Below are positions 1 through 7,458 of a stretch of DNA of 64,000 nt, in pieces (position 1 is the first letter of the stretch; every line of letters begins with the position of its first letter). Source of the stretch: Compostibacter hankyongensis (GTDB lineage Bacteria > Bacteroidota > Bacteroidia > Chitinophagales > Chitinophagaceae). The notes under the pieces were generated by a model. That model worked only from the letters and a program-made list of their open reading frames with translations, did no database searches and was not told the DNA's origin. The stretch lies in NCBI RefSeq assembly GCF_039541075.1, contig NZ_BAABFN010000022.1:310001-374000 (forward strand). The letters are read 5' to 3'. A program made the translations under genes and the position numbers.

Positions 1-939
1 ATGGGTGATGCTGTCCACATCGATGCCGCGGGCAGCCACATCCGTGGCAATAAGCAGCTGCAGGGTGCGGTCCCGGAAATCTTTCATCACCTTGTCCCGC
101 TGCGGCTGCGAAAGATCGCCGTGCAGCGCGTCGATGCCGTATCCTTCACGACGGAGCTTGTCGGCGATTTCCTGCGCATCGGCTTTCGTACGGGTAAAGA
201 TGATACCATACATCTCGGGATGATAGTCCACGATCCGCTTTAAGGCTTCGTAACGGTCATGCGCCGAGGTCATATAATATTCATGGGAGATGTTGGCGGC
301 GGCGGTGTTCTGCCGGCCGACGGACACTTCCTTCGGGTTTTTCATAAAGCGCGCGGCAATACGGCGCACCCCTTCGGGCATGGTGGCCGAAAACAGCCAG
401 GTAGAAAGACGGCTTACGGTTTTCTCCAGGATGTAATCAATATCATCCCGGAAGCCCATGTTCAGCATTTCGTCCGCTTCATCCAGCACTACCTGCTGCA
501 CGGTGCCCAGGTCCACGGCCTTGCGTTCGATGAGATCGATCAGCCGCCCCGGAGTGGCGATGATCAGCTGTACGCCCTGTCTGAGCTGCCGGATCTGCGG
601 ACCGATAGAGGTGCCCCCATAGACGGCAATGGCACGCACTTTGGGGAGATAGCGGGCAAAGACCTCGAGATCGGCGGCGATCTGCATGCACAGCTCACGC
701 GTGGGCGCCAGCACCAGGGCCTGCACCTCCCGGCTGTCCGTATCGAGATGCTGCAGCAACGGCAGGCCGAAAGCCGCGGTTTTGCCGGTACCCGTCTGGG
801 CCAGCCCTACAAAGTCCTGTGTCTGGGCTAATAAGCAGGGGATAGCCTGCTGCTGGATGGGAGTAGGTTCCTGAAAACCCCGTTCGGCAATCGCCTGGAT
901 CAGTTCCGCACGTAACCCCAACGCTTCAAATGCTTGCAT
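1..939 (-). CDS. DEAD-box ATP-dependent RNA helicase, 5' part
   Basis: Reading leftward from ATG 939 gives 313 codons with no stop before the window edge, so the C-terminus is missing. Visible superfamily 2 helicase motifs, in order: Q motif region (GFQEPTPIQQQAIP), Walker A (AQTGTGKT), PTRELC, GG, TPGR, DEAD-type box (VLDEADEML), SAT (LFSATMP), and in the second RecA domain the IIFTRTK and HGDLSQPQR regions and the beginning of ATDVAARGIDV. This is the canonical bacterial DeaD/CshA/RhlE-type RNA helicase core, which remodels RNA in ribosome assembly and mRNA decay. The family-specific C-terminal domain lies outside the window, so the subfamily cannot be decided. A TACCTTTG -7 box lies about 30 bp upstream of the start. 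Confidence 0.95.
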   Translation of the reverse strand, partial: MQAFEALGLRAELIQAIAERGFQEPTPIQQQAIPCLLAQTQDFVGLAQTGTGKTAAFGLPLLQHLDTDSREVQALVLAPTRELCMQIAADLEVFARYLPKVRAIAVYGGTSIGPQIRQLRQGVQLIIATPGRLIDLIERKAVDLGTVQQVVLDEADEMLNMGFRDDIDYILEKTVSRLSTWLFSATMPEGVRRIAARFMKNPKEVSVGRQNTAAANISHEYYMTSAHDRYEALKRIVDYHPEMYGIIFTRTKADAQEIADKLRREGYGIDALHGDLSQPQRDKVMKDFRDRTLQLLIATDVAARGIDVDSITH

Positions 940-967
940 GAAGTATCTTATTACAATATTCTGGCGG

Positions 968-975
968 CAAAGGTA
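968..975 (-). promoter_or_regulatory. -7 box upstream of the helicase gene
   Basis: TACCTTTG on the minus strand is an exact match to the Bacteroidota sigma-ABfr -7 consensus TAnnTTTG, 28 bp before the ATG at 939. No clear TTTG -33 element is seen at the usual distance. Confidence 0.5.
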
Positions 976-1003
976 GGTTAAAAAACCCGCTTCGCCCATT
1001 TCC

Positions 1004-1459
1004 TCAGCGGTCTTTCCCCTCCAGGCGGTCCACATACGAAAGCGTGCCCAGGCGAACAGAAAGGGGTACGTGCAGGCGTTTTTCGGTCTGCCACTCCATT
1101 TTACAGAAAAATCCGTAACACCGGTCGTAATAAAATCCGGACGGAAGCCGGTTCCCATGGCCGGGAGCACCGGGCGGAAGAGCGGCAGACAGGGGCAGCG
1201 GTACAAAAGCCGCAACGGCATCCGCTGAAGAAGGGGCAGCGGGACGGCGCAGGACCTCCTGCAGGGTAGCCGGTTGCGGCAAGGTCATCGGCGCTCTTGC
1301 CGGTTGCGGCAAGGTCATCTGCCTGCCCGGCGGCTGCGGCAAAGCCAGCGGCCCGCCTGCCTGCTGCGCTGCGGCAGGGAACACCGTCAGGGCAATCAGC
1401 CCCGCGCAAAGCACCAGGCGCTGCTGATCTTTCACCGTTATCCGGACAATCCTGAACAT
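1004..1459 (-). CDS. secreted hypothetical protein with LPQP repeats
   Basis: 151 residues. The N-terminus has a basic stretch and hydrophobic core ending in AAAQQ, a typical Sec signal peptide. It is followed by near-identical short repeats of the form LALPQP / MTLPQP (residues ~38-66), a proline/alanine-rich linker, and a C-terminal ~45-residue segment starting FYYDRCYGFFCKMEWQ and ending LSYVDRLEGK. That C-terminal segment resembles a conserved tail I recall in small Chitinophagaceae exported proteins, but I cannot assign a function. A competing open frame at 1101-1574 on the same strand overlaps it in another phase and lacks a signal peptide, so I prefer this frame. The LPQP units are a likely site of slippage and length variation. 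Confidence 0.7.
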   Translation of the reverse strand: MFRIVRITVKDQQRLVLCAGLIALTVFPAAAQQAGGPLALPQPPGRQMTLPQPARAPMTLPQPATLQEVLRRPAAPSSADAVAAFVPLPLSAALPPGAPGHGNRLPSGFYYDRCYGFFCKMEWQTEKRLHVPLSVRLGTLSYVDRLEGKDR

Positions 1460-1474
1460 ATATCAAATGTAAGG

Positions 1475-1684
1475 AATTCCGGCGGTTCACCTGATGATCG
1501 AAACCGCGAAGGCGGACGAATGAAGCCCCAAAAGCAAACAAGTTTGCTTTTGGGCGGAATGAAGAACGCCGCACGCATCAGCGTGCGCGGTTTTGATTCC
1601 CTGCATGGGAAAGAAGGAATCAGCGGAGCGGCTGGAGGCTGCGAAGCTAATTCCGGCGGTTCACCCGCCGATCAAAACCGCGAA
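1475..1684. repeat. multi-hairpin intergenic repeat, copy 1
   Basis: This fills most of the gene-free stretch 1460-1797. It is bounded by two direct repeats of 36 bp (1475-1510 and 1649-1684; about 32 of 36 positions equal, both beginning aattccggcggttcac). Between them lie a perfect palindrome with 13-bp arms and AA loop (1527-1554, arms CCCAAAAGCAAAC / GTTTGCTTTTGGG), a 6-bp hairpin GCACGC-ATCA-GCGTGC near 1571-1586, and a unique block at 1593-1654 that recurs inverted at about 6029-6092 with roughly 90% identity. I find no convincing gene in it; short open frames crossing it are chance. Confidence 0.75.
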
Positions 1685-1797
1685 AGCCACGCTTCCTATT
1701 CCTCTATCCGGATAAAAGCAATTTGAAAAATAACCCCGTACAATGTACCTTACGGAACGGCAGCTTGTATACCGTTTATCGCTAAACTCTCATCATA

Positions 1798-3777
1798 ATG
1801 CGTTCGTTCCTGAAGCTTACCGTTTTTTTTCTGCTTACGGGTCCTCTTTCCCTGCCGGCCCAACAGTCCGTCCGGCTCAGCTCGCCCGACGGCAGCATCC
1901 GCTTTGCATTCCGGTGTACAGACAGCCTGCCGGTCTACGAAGTATTCTTTAAGGAGAAGAATATCGTATACCCCTCTCCGTTAAGCCTGGACTTTGCAGA
2001 AGGAAGTTCTTTTGGTCGCAATATAAAGATGCTGACGCCTGTTTTCCGGGAAGGTGCGGACCGTTATGAGCTGGTCACCGGTAAGACAAAATCGGTAAAC
2101 GACAGGTACCGGGAAGTGAAGATAGCCCTGAAAGAGCAGACCGGAGCCGGGAGAGAAGTGGACCTGCGGGTGCGGGTGTATAACGATGGCCTGGCATTCC
2201 GTTATGAGCTGCCCGAACAGGGGAACCGCCGGTCCTGGACCCTCATGGAGGAAAACACCACCTTTAACCTCGCGGGTGATCCGAAGGTGCTGGGCATGTT
2301 TCTGCCGGACTTCACCACCTCCCACGAAGGCCGTTACAGCGATCTGCCGCTCAGCCGGATAAAAGAGGATACGCTGATGGACATGCCTGCACTGTTCACC
2401 TTTCCGGACAGCGTCTACCTGGCCATCACCGAAGCGGCCCTCATCGATTATGCGGGCATGTACCTCGCCAGACACGGGAATATGCTCCGGAGCCGTCTGT
2501 CGCCGCTGCCCGGGCAGCATGGCATCAAGGTTAAGGCCAGACTGCCCCATCACTCGCCCTGGCGGGTGATGATGATCGGCAAAGAACCGGGCACGCTGAT
2601 CGCCTCCAATATCCTGACCGATCTCAGCCCGGCCTGCCGCATAAAAGATGTTTCGTGGATCCGGCCCGGCAAAACGGATTTCCACTGGTGGAACGGGGAC
2701 GTGGTGCCCGATACCACCTTCGCACCGGGCATCAATTTCGAAACCAACCAGTATTATATCGACTTTTGCGCGGAAAACGGCATCCCCTATCATACGGTGA
2801 TCGGGTATGGCGGCATCGCCTGGTATCAAAACGACGGCATCAGCTATCAGCCCGGTCCGCACTCCGATGTCACCCGTCCCCTGCCGGGCCTCGACATGCA
2901 GCGGATATGCGATTATGCCCGAAAAAAGGGCGTGGGTATCCGGGTATGGGTGCACTGGAAGGCGCTCTATCCGCAACTGGAGCAGGCTTTCACCCAGTTT
3001 GAAAAATGGGGCATCAAGGGCATGATGGTGGATTTTATGAACCGGGACGATCAGGAAATGGTCAACATACAGCTTGAGATCCTGGAATCAGCGGCGAGGC
3101 ATCATCTGCATATCCAGTTCCACGGTGCTTATAAGCCTACGGGCCTCAGCCGTACCTATCCCAACGAGTTTACGCGGGAGGGAACGCTTAACTACGAAAA
3201 CGACAAGTGGGGCAACCCTATCACGCCGGACGACGATCTCAATATAGCCTTTACAAGGCTGCTGGCCGGATCAACCGACTACCACCTCGGCGGGTTCCAT
3301 GCGGTGACCCCGGAAAAGTATAAGGCCCGATACACCCGTCCTCTCGTACTGGGCACCCGCTGTCACATGCTGGCCATGTATGTGATCCTGGAAAATCCCC
3401 TCGGCATGGTCTGCGACTACCCGGACGCCTACCTTGGGCAACCCGGTTTCGACTTCCTGAAGGTTGTTCCTACCGTGTGGGACGAGACCCGTGTGCCCCT
3501 TGCTGAGCCCGGCAAATGGCTGACCATAGCCCGGCGCAAAGGCAGGGATTGGTTTGTCGGCAGCATTACCAGCTCTTCCGGCAGAAACGTATCACTGCCT
3601 TTGACATTCCTGCCGCCCGGCCACTACCAGGCCCTGATCTGGTCTGACGCGCCGGATGCTGCAACACACCCCAACCACCTGGTAAAAACAGAACGCTCCG
3701 TGCAGCCCTCGGATATACTGCAGCTGCAGCTGGCACCCGGCGGCGGCCAGGTCATTCACCTCCGGCGTACGGATTAA
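1798..3777 (+). CDS. glycoside hydrolase family 97 protein (alpha-glucosidase/alpha-galactosidase type)
   Basis: 659 residues with a Sec signal peptide (MRSFLKLTVFFLLTG...LPAQ). The order is the GH97 N-terminal beta-sandwich (about 25-270), the catalytic barrel (about 280-570, with HWWNGDVVPDTTF, YYIDFCAENGIPYH, GIRVWVHWKAL, GIKGMMVDFMNRDDQ and FHGAYKPTGLSRTYPN) and a C-terminal beta domain. The family has inverting members that use two Glu and retaining members that use an Asp nucleophile. Here Asp412 in MVDFMNRDD sits where the retaining nucleophile is expected and Glu461 (FTREG) is a candidate acid/base, so I infer a retaining enzyme, closer to the alpha-galactosidase branch than to SusB. 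It acts in the periplasm on alpha-linked sugars. It stands alone: no SusCD pair is adjacent. Confidence 0.9.
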   Translation: MRSFLKLTVFFLLTGPLSLPAQQSVRLSSPDGSIRFAFRCTDSLPVYEVFFKEKNIVYPSPLSLDFAEGSSFGRNIKMLTPVFREGADRYELVTGKTKSVNDRYREVKIALKEQTGAGREVDLRVRVYNDGLAFRYELPEQGNRRSWTLMEENTTFNLAGDPKVLGMFLPDFTTSHEGRYSDLPLSRIKEDTLMDMPALFTFPDSVYLAITEAALIDYAGMYLARHGNMLRSRLSPLPGQHGIKVKARLPHHSPWRVMMIGKEPGTLIASNILTDLSPACRIKDVSWIRPGKTDFHWWNGDVVPDTTFAPGINFETNQYYIDFCAENGIPYHTVIGYGGIAWYQNDGISYQPGPHSDVTRPLPGLDMQRICDYARKKGVGIRVWVHWKALYPQLEQAFTQFEKWGIKGMMVDFMNRDDQEMVNIQLEILESAARHHLHIQFHGAYKPTGLSRTYPNEFTREGTLNYENDKWGNPITPDDDLNIAFTRLLAGSTDYHLGGFHAVTPEKYKARYTRPLVLGTRCHMLAMYVILENPLGMVCDYPDAYLGQPGFDFLKVVPTVWDETRVPLAEPGKWLTIARRKGRDWFVGSITSSSGRNVSLPLTFLPPGHYQALIWSDAPDAATHPNHLVKTERSVQPSDILQLQLAPGGGQVIHLRRTD

Positions 3778-3831
3778 CGGTCGTTATCTTTTCAGTCTTG
3801 CTTTTCGTTAGATCTTTGGGAGTTACCCCGA

Positions 3832-4647
3832 CTACCGCTTTTTCGGCCATTTCCAGATCACCCAGGTGAAAAGGAGGAAACAGATGAAAGTAATCATGTA
3901 GCCGATAATAACATGAAATTGGGAAGGATCTTGCCTGGGGTCAGGACCTGTAAGGATGAAAAGCACACCGTTGGATGGCCGGGCATTGGGGCCTTCCATA
4001 CTTGCAGAAAATAAATAGTGTTCTGCCCAGTTATTGCCTAAATGGATGCCGATCGGGAAATATAAGGTCCCTGATCTGAGCAGCGCAGTTGAAAACAGCA
4101 AATGTCCGAAAGCCGTTGTAATCAACCCAAGCATTAAGCCATAGTTTCCCCAGGCGTTAAACGCTATCCAGTGCCATACGATAAAGAGAAAAGCAAAAAT
4201 CAAGTTGGCTTTCGGGATGCCGGCATGATCAACAGCCTTTTTAAAACAATATCCTCTGAAGATCAGCTCTTCAATACACACGGCCTGAAATAAAATAAAT
4301 ATGCCGCCTGCTATTAATGTATAATCCGCATTTTTATTAAAACGGATATGTATCCCGTTATGAAGCATTTGTGCAAAAAGAAGAACGCAAAAAAATAAGA
4401 TTCCTACAATAATGCCCAGGGGAAGGAAGTAAATATTTCCCTGTTTGAAGTTAAGGCCAAGTTCGGATAAACTTTTGCCTTCCCATCTGTATAACAGTCC
4501 TGTTAACAGTAAAAGCAGGACGGCGGAGAAATAACCCACGACAGGGTTATAACCACCTATAAAGCTAAAAATAAAGGGAACCGCAAAAAAAGCGATAAAT
4601 AATAATAACAGGGTTAGTGCGGGATGGGCATTCAGGAGTTTTTTCAT
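3832..4647 (-). CDS. CPBP-family intramembrane glutamic endopeptidase
   Basis: 271 residues, about eight hydrophobic segments. The CPBP (Rce1/Abi) motifs are present: EELIFRGYCF with Glu126-Glu127 and Arg131, a second-motif His in the FIVWHWIAF segment (His159), and the third motif FGHLLFSTALLRSGTLYFPIGIHLGNNW with His182 and a terminal His/Asn. These membrane proteases process prenylated proteins in eukaryotes; in bacteria they are linked to bacteriocin maturation or immunity and signalling. The gene is AT-richer than its neighbours, which suggests transfer. It is divergent from the XRE regulator at 4781 across 133 bp containing a perfect palindrome, so I infer that the regulator controls both. 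The substrate is unknown. Confidence 0.88.
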   Translation of the reverse strand: MKKLLNAHPALTLLLLFIAFFAVPFIFSFIGGYNPVVGYFSAVLLLLLTGLLYRWEGKSLSELGLNFKQGNIYFLPLGIIVGILFFCVLLFAQMLHNGIHIRFNKNADYTLIAGGIFILFQAVCIEELIFRGYCFKKAVDHAGIPKANLIFAFLFIVWHWIAFNAWGNYGLMLGLITTAFGHLLFSTALLRSGTLYFPIGIHLGNNWAEHYLFSASMEGPNARPSNGVLFILTGPDPRQDPSQFHVIIGYMITFICFLLFTWVIWKWPKKR

Positions 4648-4691
4648 TTTGGGAATAATTGGTTAGACCTCTATGAGGGATTATAAAAAAC

Positions 4692-4699
4692 CAAATATA
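4692..4699 (-). promoter_or_regulatory. -7 box for the CPBP protease gene
   Basis: TATATTTG on the minus strand matches TAnnTTTG exactly, 44 bp before the ATG at 4647. A T-rich tract sits about 17 bp further upstream in the -33 position. The palindrome at 4724-4741 overlaps the expected -33 zone. Confidence 0.5.
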
Positions 4700-4723
4700 T
4701 TATCTTTAGGTGTCTGAAAAAGA

Positions 4724-4741
4724 CGTCATTGGGCAATGACG
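4724..4741. promoter_or_regulatory. candidate operator palindrome
   Basis: CGTCATTGGGCAATGACG is a perfect inverted repeat with 8-bp arms and a 2-bp spacer, inside the divergent CPBP/XRE promoter region. A weaker related half-site pair (GACGTT...AATGTC) follows at about 4748-4762. Size and placement fit the binding site of a dimeric XRE-family HTH protein, so autoregulation is inferred. Confidence 0.55.
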
Positions 4742-4780
4742 CATATATGACGTTGAATGTCGCAAATCATTCTCTAAACG

Positions 4781-5242
4781 ATGGACAGCCATAAAAGAGA
4801 AAAAATCGCCAGGCTTGTAAAAGAGGGCCGCACCGGCAAGGGCTATACCCAGCAGGAGCTTTCCGAAATTGCCGGTCTGAGCCTGAGATCCATACAACGG
4901 ATTGAGAATGCAGAAGTGCTGCCGAGGATGTATACCCTGAAATTGCTGTCACGACATTTGGATTTTTCCCTGGAAATGCTGGATGGTGAGCCTTTCTCCC
5001 CAGGTATGGCGGTGCAGCAATCCGGATCTGAGCCATCTCCCCTGAACGTGCCTGTTTCCCGGCAACCCAATCATCAGCAGAAGATCATTCTGACATTTGG
5101 CATTGGGGCCGTCCTGGCGCTGCTTTTGATGGCATTTCTGGCGCAGTCTCCCGGCTTTCCGGAAACGGATTTTGAGCTTTTCCTGTTGCTGGTGGGGGTG
5201 ATAGGATGCTATATCCTAACGCTTCTTATCATTTGGAGGTGA
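4781..5242 (+). CDS. XRE-family HTH regulator with C-terminal membrane anchor
   Basis: 153 residues. The N-terminal ~70 residues form an HTH_3/XRE domain (GYTQQELSEIAGLSLRSIQRIENAEVLPRMYTLKLL). After a polar linker of about 30 residues come two hydrophobic segments (about 102-118 and 132-151) ending in IIWR, so the DNA-binding domain would face the cytoplasm from an inner-membrane hairpin. Membrane-anchored XRE proteins of this layout are common in Bacteroidota. It is divergent from the CPBP protease with a palindrome between them, suggesting a paired module in which the protease or a membrane signal affects the regulator (inference). Its last 27 bases overlap the 3' end of the convergent kinase-like gene, which marks a probable recombination junction. 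Confidence 0.85.
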   Translation: MDSHKREKIARLVKEGRTGKGYTQQELSEIAGLSLRSIQRIENAEVLPRMYTLKLLSRHLDFSLEMLDGEPFSPGMAVQQSGSEPSPLNVPVSRQPNHQQKIILTFGIGAVLALLLMAFLAQSPGFPETDFELFLLLVGVIGCYILTLLIIWR

Positions 5243-5854
5243 GCTGCGCACATCATCTTTAGCTATTACATTTTCATCATGCATATCCTCTAACAACAAA
5301 CCCAATGCCTCATTGTAATAGTCCTGGTGTTTTACATTCACAAAACCATTAAAAACCAACAATTGTTTAATGGCATTAAGTTCTGCCTGTTCCCCTTCAA
5401 CGAAAGATTGTTCCAATACGACACAAAGGTTCTTATTGTTGTTTTCAGTGAAGCCAAGGAGTGAGTATGCAGTATTCGGGAACAGCAAATTATGAATAAC
5501 AAGGCTATTAAAATATTCTAACCAAGTTGCATAATAAATGCCATCATTAACTTTAATAACATGGCGTCGATCCTTGGCAAGGTAGACTTCCGCTTCCCCT
5601 CCTCTGGTCAGGTATTGAGAACCTGACGGCAAAGAGGGAAGCCAATGTCCGGTCTTGTCAGCATAAGCTTTTAAGAAGCCTGCCTGCTTTTCTTTGAGGA
5701 TTGCCTTACTTTCGAATTCGCTTTTAACAGTTGTATCTGAGCCAAAGCTCTGGCATAGGAGATTTCTGACCGTTGTGCAATGATCTCCTTCCCCTTCAAG
5801 GAAAGCTCCTCTAACGATATCCTGTAATTTCTTTTGGGACTCATCACCAGTCAT
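5216..5854 (-). CDS. polyvalent-protein-type kinase-like protein, C-terminally truncated
   Basis: 212 residues. Residues about 80-190 resemble the serine/threonine kinase-like domain found in polyvalent proteins of mobile elements: a GGEAEVYLAKDRRHVIKVND glycine-loop/lysine region, a middle part ending in the hinge-like CVVLEQSFVEG, and the catalytic-loop equivalent GLLLEDMHDENVIAKDD. From memory, intact relatives continue with an aspartate-containing strand (FFID...), the metal-binding DFG equivalent. Here the reading instead runs into SSPPNDKKR, encoded by the antisense of the XRE gene 3' end, and stops. So about 10-15 residues and one catalytic Asp are lost and the protein is probably inactive. 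The region is markedly AT-rich, lies next to ssrA, and looks like a mobile-element remnant. Confidence 0.6.
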   Translation of the reverse strand: MTGDESQKKLQDIVRGAFLEGEGDHCTTVRNLLCQSFGSDTTVKSEFESKAILKEKQAGFLKAYADKTGHWLPSLPSGSQYLTRGGEAEVYLAKDRRHVIKVNDGIYYATWLEYFNSLVIHNLLFPNTAYSLLGFTENNNKNLCVVLEQSFVEGEQAELNAIKQLLVFNGFVNVKHQDYYNEALGLLLEDMHDENVIAKDDVRSSPPNDKKR

Positions 5855-6017
5855 TTATGCAATAATAAGAAAAATGGCGAATAATAGGAATAGCCGGGTG
5901 TTCTGACTTTCCCAACCGCTTATAAAAGTATTGAAGACCAATAGGTAAAGATAGTAAGCGGACAGGGTTGGTTACACTGCCTCGTTAACCCTTTATTTTT
6001 ACAAATCTACCCATTAA

Positions 6018-6230
6018 ATGGAAAATCGCGGGATTAGCTTCACAGCCTCCGGCTGTTCCGCTGATCCCTTCTTTCCCATGCAGGGAATCAAACGGATGGC
6101 TGCTGCGCAGCCCGTAAAATGCTGCGCATTTTACCAAACAAAGGGCTCTCCCCCAAAACGCAAGCGAGCTTGCGCTTTGGGGGAGAGCCCTTTGTTGTTC
6201 CGTTTGATCAGTTGTTCCGTTTGATCATCA
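6018..6230. repeat. multi-hairpin intergenic repeat, copy 2, abutting ssrA
   Basis: The block 6029-6092 is the inverted counterpart of 1593-1654 (about 56 of 62 positions, all differences transitions). Beyond it lie three hairpins: GGCTGC-TGC-GCAGCC near 6098-6112, GTAAAATG...CATTTTAC near 6113-6133, and a long one at 6137-6196. Then comes a tandem 17-mer (gttccgtttgatca...) ending exactly at the ssrA 3' terminus. The gene-free stretch 5855-6230 otherwise shows nothing I can name. Confidence 0.75.
6137..6196. repeat. long inverted repeat downstream of ssrA
   Basis: The arms of 29 nt (6137-6165 and 6168-6196) are complementary except for one position, with a GA loop. The outer part reads AACAAAGGGCTCTCCCCC / GGGGGAGAGCCCTTTGTT. 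It lies 35 nt past the tmRNA 3' end in the direction of ssrA transcription, so it could act as a terminator or processing signal, although no T-tract follows. The inner part is homologous to the palindrome at 1527-1554. Confidence 0.8.
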
Positions 6231-6605
6231 GGTGGAGCCGGCGGGATTCGAACCCGCGTCCAAACATATTCCTCAAAAGCTTTCTACATGCTTATTTACG
6301 CATTGGGGTGTCGGGACTTGGCCGGGGCGTAACAAACCAACCGCATCCTTATCCGTTAGGGCTTCGGTATACCCTCACGGAAACCAGGTATACCTATCCT
6401 GCCGGGTTTGATGATTCAGCGGCGGGAGCCAGGGCAGGCTTTGGCTCTCAGCGGCTATAATGACTGGCTAATCGCTGATTAGGCAGCCATGGCGTAGTTA
6501 GATTCGCCATTTAAAAGTTCGAGCATTCAGATTTACGTGCTAATTACCCAACGCACGGCATGCTTACACTTTCAAAGACCTATGCTGTCAAAACCAGACG
6601 ACCCC
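6231..6605 (-). ncRNA. ssrA: transfer-messenger RNA (tmRNA)
   Basis: The 5' end GGGGTCG (from 6605) pairs with CGGCTCC near the 3' end to form the seven-base acceptor stem. The 3' part carries the T-arm signature GGTTCGAATCCCGCC, preceded by GGACGCG, and ends with discriminator A plus CC. The following base is T, so the final A of CCA is not encoded and must be added. The tag frame at 6508-6479 reads GESNYAMAA and stops at TAA, a good fit to the tags of Bacteroidota. Together with SmpB this RNA rescues stalled ribosomes. It is about 375 nt, a normal size. A multi-hairpin repeat and an AT-rich accessory patch lie on its 3' side. Confidence 0.96.
6479..6508 (-). other. tmRNA proteolysis-tag reading frame
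   Basis: GGC GAA TCT AAC TAC GCC ATG GCT GCC TAA gives the tag (A)GESNYAMAA, the leading Ala coming from the tmRNA itself. The -YAMAA end matches the ClpXP-recognised ends of other tags (usually -YALAA), with Met in place of Leu. Confidence 0.9.
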
Positions 6606-6738
6606 ATAATCCAGAACGGAAACCGGCACAGCTACCGGCCCGCCTCTTGGTGAAATATCCTGCAAATTTCATGCAAATCCCTCATCCGGCCAAAAAGCGG
6701 CAATAATGACAGAAAATGCCGAAAAAGGTCAACCCCGA

Positions 6739-7437
6739 TCATTTTACCACCAGCCGGAAACCATTGCCGTGGATGTTTACGATCTCGATATCCGGATCAT
6801 CCCGCAGGTATTTCCGCAGCTTGGCAATGTATACGTCCATACTGCGCCCGTTGAAATAGGTGTCGCTGCCCCATATCTTCTTGAGGGCCACATCCCGGGG
6901 CAGCAGATCGTTCATCTGCTCGCAGAGCAGCTTCAGCAGCTCGTTTTCCTTGGGTGAAAGGGTATGGGAATCGCTCGCCCGGCTGAGGGTGCGCAGACGG
7001 GCGTTGAAATGATAGCTGCCCAGCTCGTATTCCACCTGCTCGCTGTCCCGGTGGGTCAGCTCCTGGTTGCGCTTCAGGATGGCTTTTATTTTCAGCAGCA
7101 GCAGCTCGCTGTCGAAAGGCTTGGTGATATAATCGTCCGCCCCCAGCTTATAGCCCTGGATAATATCGTCCTTCATGCTTTTGGCCGAAATAAAAAACAG
7201 CGGGATGTCCGGGTCTACATTCCGGATCTCCTCGGCGAGGGTAAATCCGTCCATATTGGGCATCATGACGTCCAGCAGGCAAAGATCGAACTTCTCCCGG
7301 CGGAAGGCTGCCAGGGCCAGGATGCCGTCGCGGCTCAGCTCTACTTCATAATCGTTGAGCTCCAGGTAGTTTTTTAATACCATTCCCAGATTGGAATCGT
7401 CTTCGGCAAGCAGAATCTTAGGTTTATGATCTTCCAT
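6739..7437 (-). CDS. OmpR-family response regulator
   Basis: 232 residues from ATG 7437 (MEDHKPKILLAEDD). The frame is open 19 codons further upstream, but the -7 box at 7459-7466 lies inside that extension. The receiver domain has the acidic pair in AEDD, phospho-acceptor Asp56 (LLDVMMPN), Ser/Lys in FISAKS and ITKPFD. A C-terminal winged helix follows (about 133-232; LSPKENELLKLLCEQ ... NGRSMDVYIAKLRKYL ... HGNGFRLV). It is a DNA-binding transcription factor with no kinase gene directly beside it. It is a paralogue of the regulator at 11272 and might share the kinase at 9942, which is inference. Confidence 0.93.
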   Translation of the reverse strand: MEDHKPKILLAEDDSNLGMVLKNYLELNDYEVELSRDGILALAAFRREKFDLCLLDVMMPNMDGFTLAEEIRNVDPDIPLFFISAKSMKDDIIQGYKLGADDYITKPFDSELLLLKIKAILKRNQELTHRDSEQVEYELGSYHFNARLRTLSRASDSHTLSPKENELLKLLCEQMNDLLPRDVALKKIWGSDTYFNGRSMDVYIAKLRKYLRDDPDIEIVNIHGNGFRLVVK

Positions 7438-7458
7438 AATGACGTATTTTATGGTAAA

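Noticed and set aside
1101..1574. Alternative gene overlapping the LPQP-repeat gene
   Set aside because: No signal peptide or conserved segment; the competing frame has both.
6018..6460. Small plus-strand proteins over the repeat and ssrA
   Set aside because: They are translations of the hairpin repeat and of the tmRNA antisense strand.
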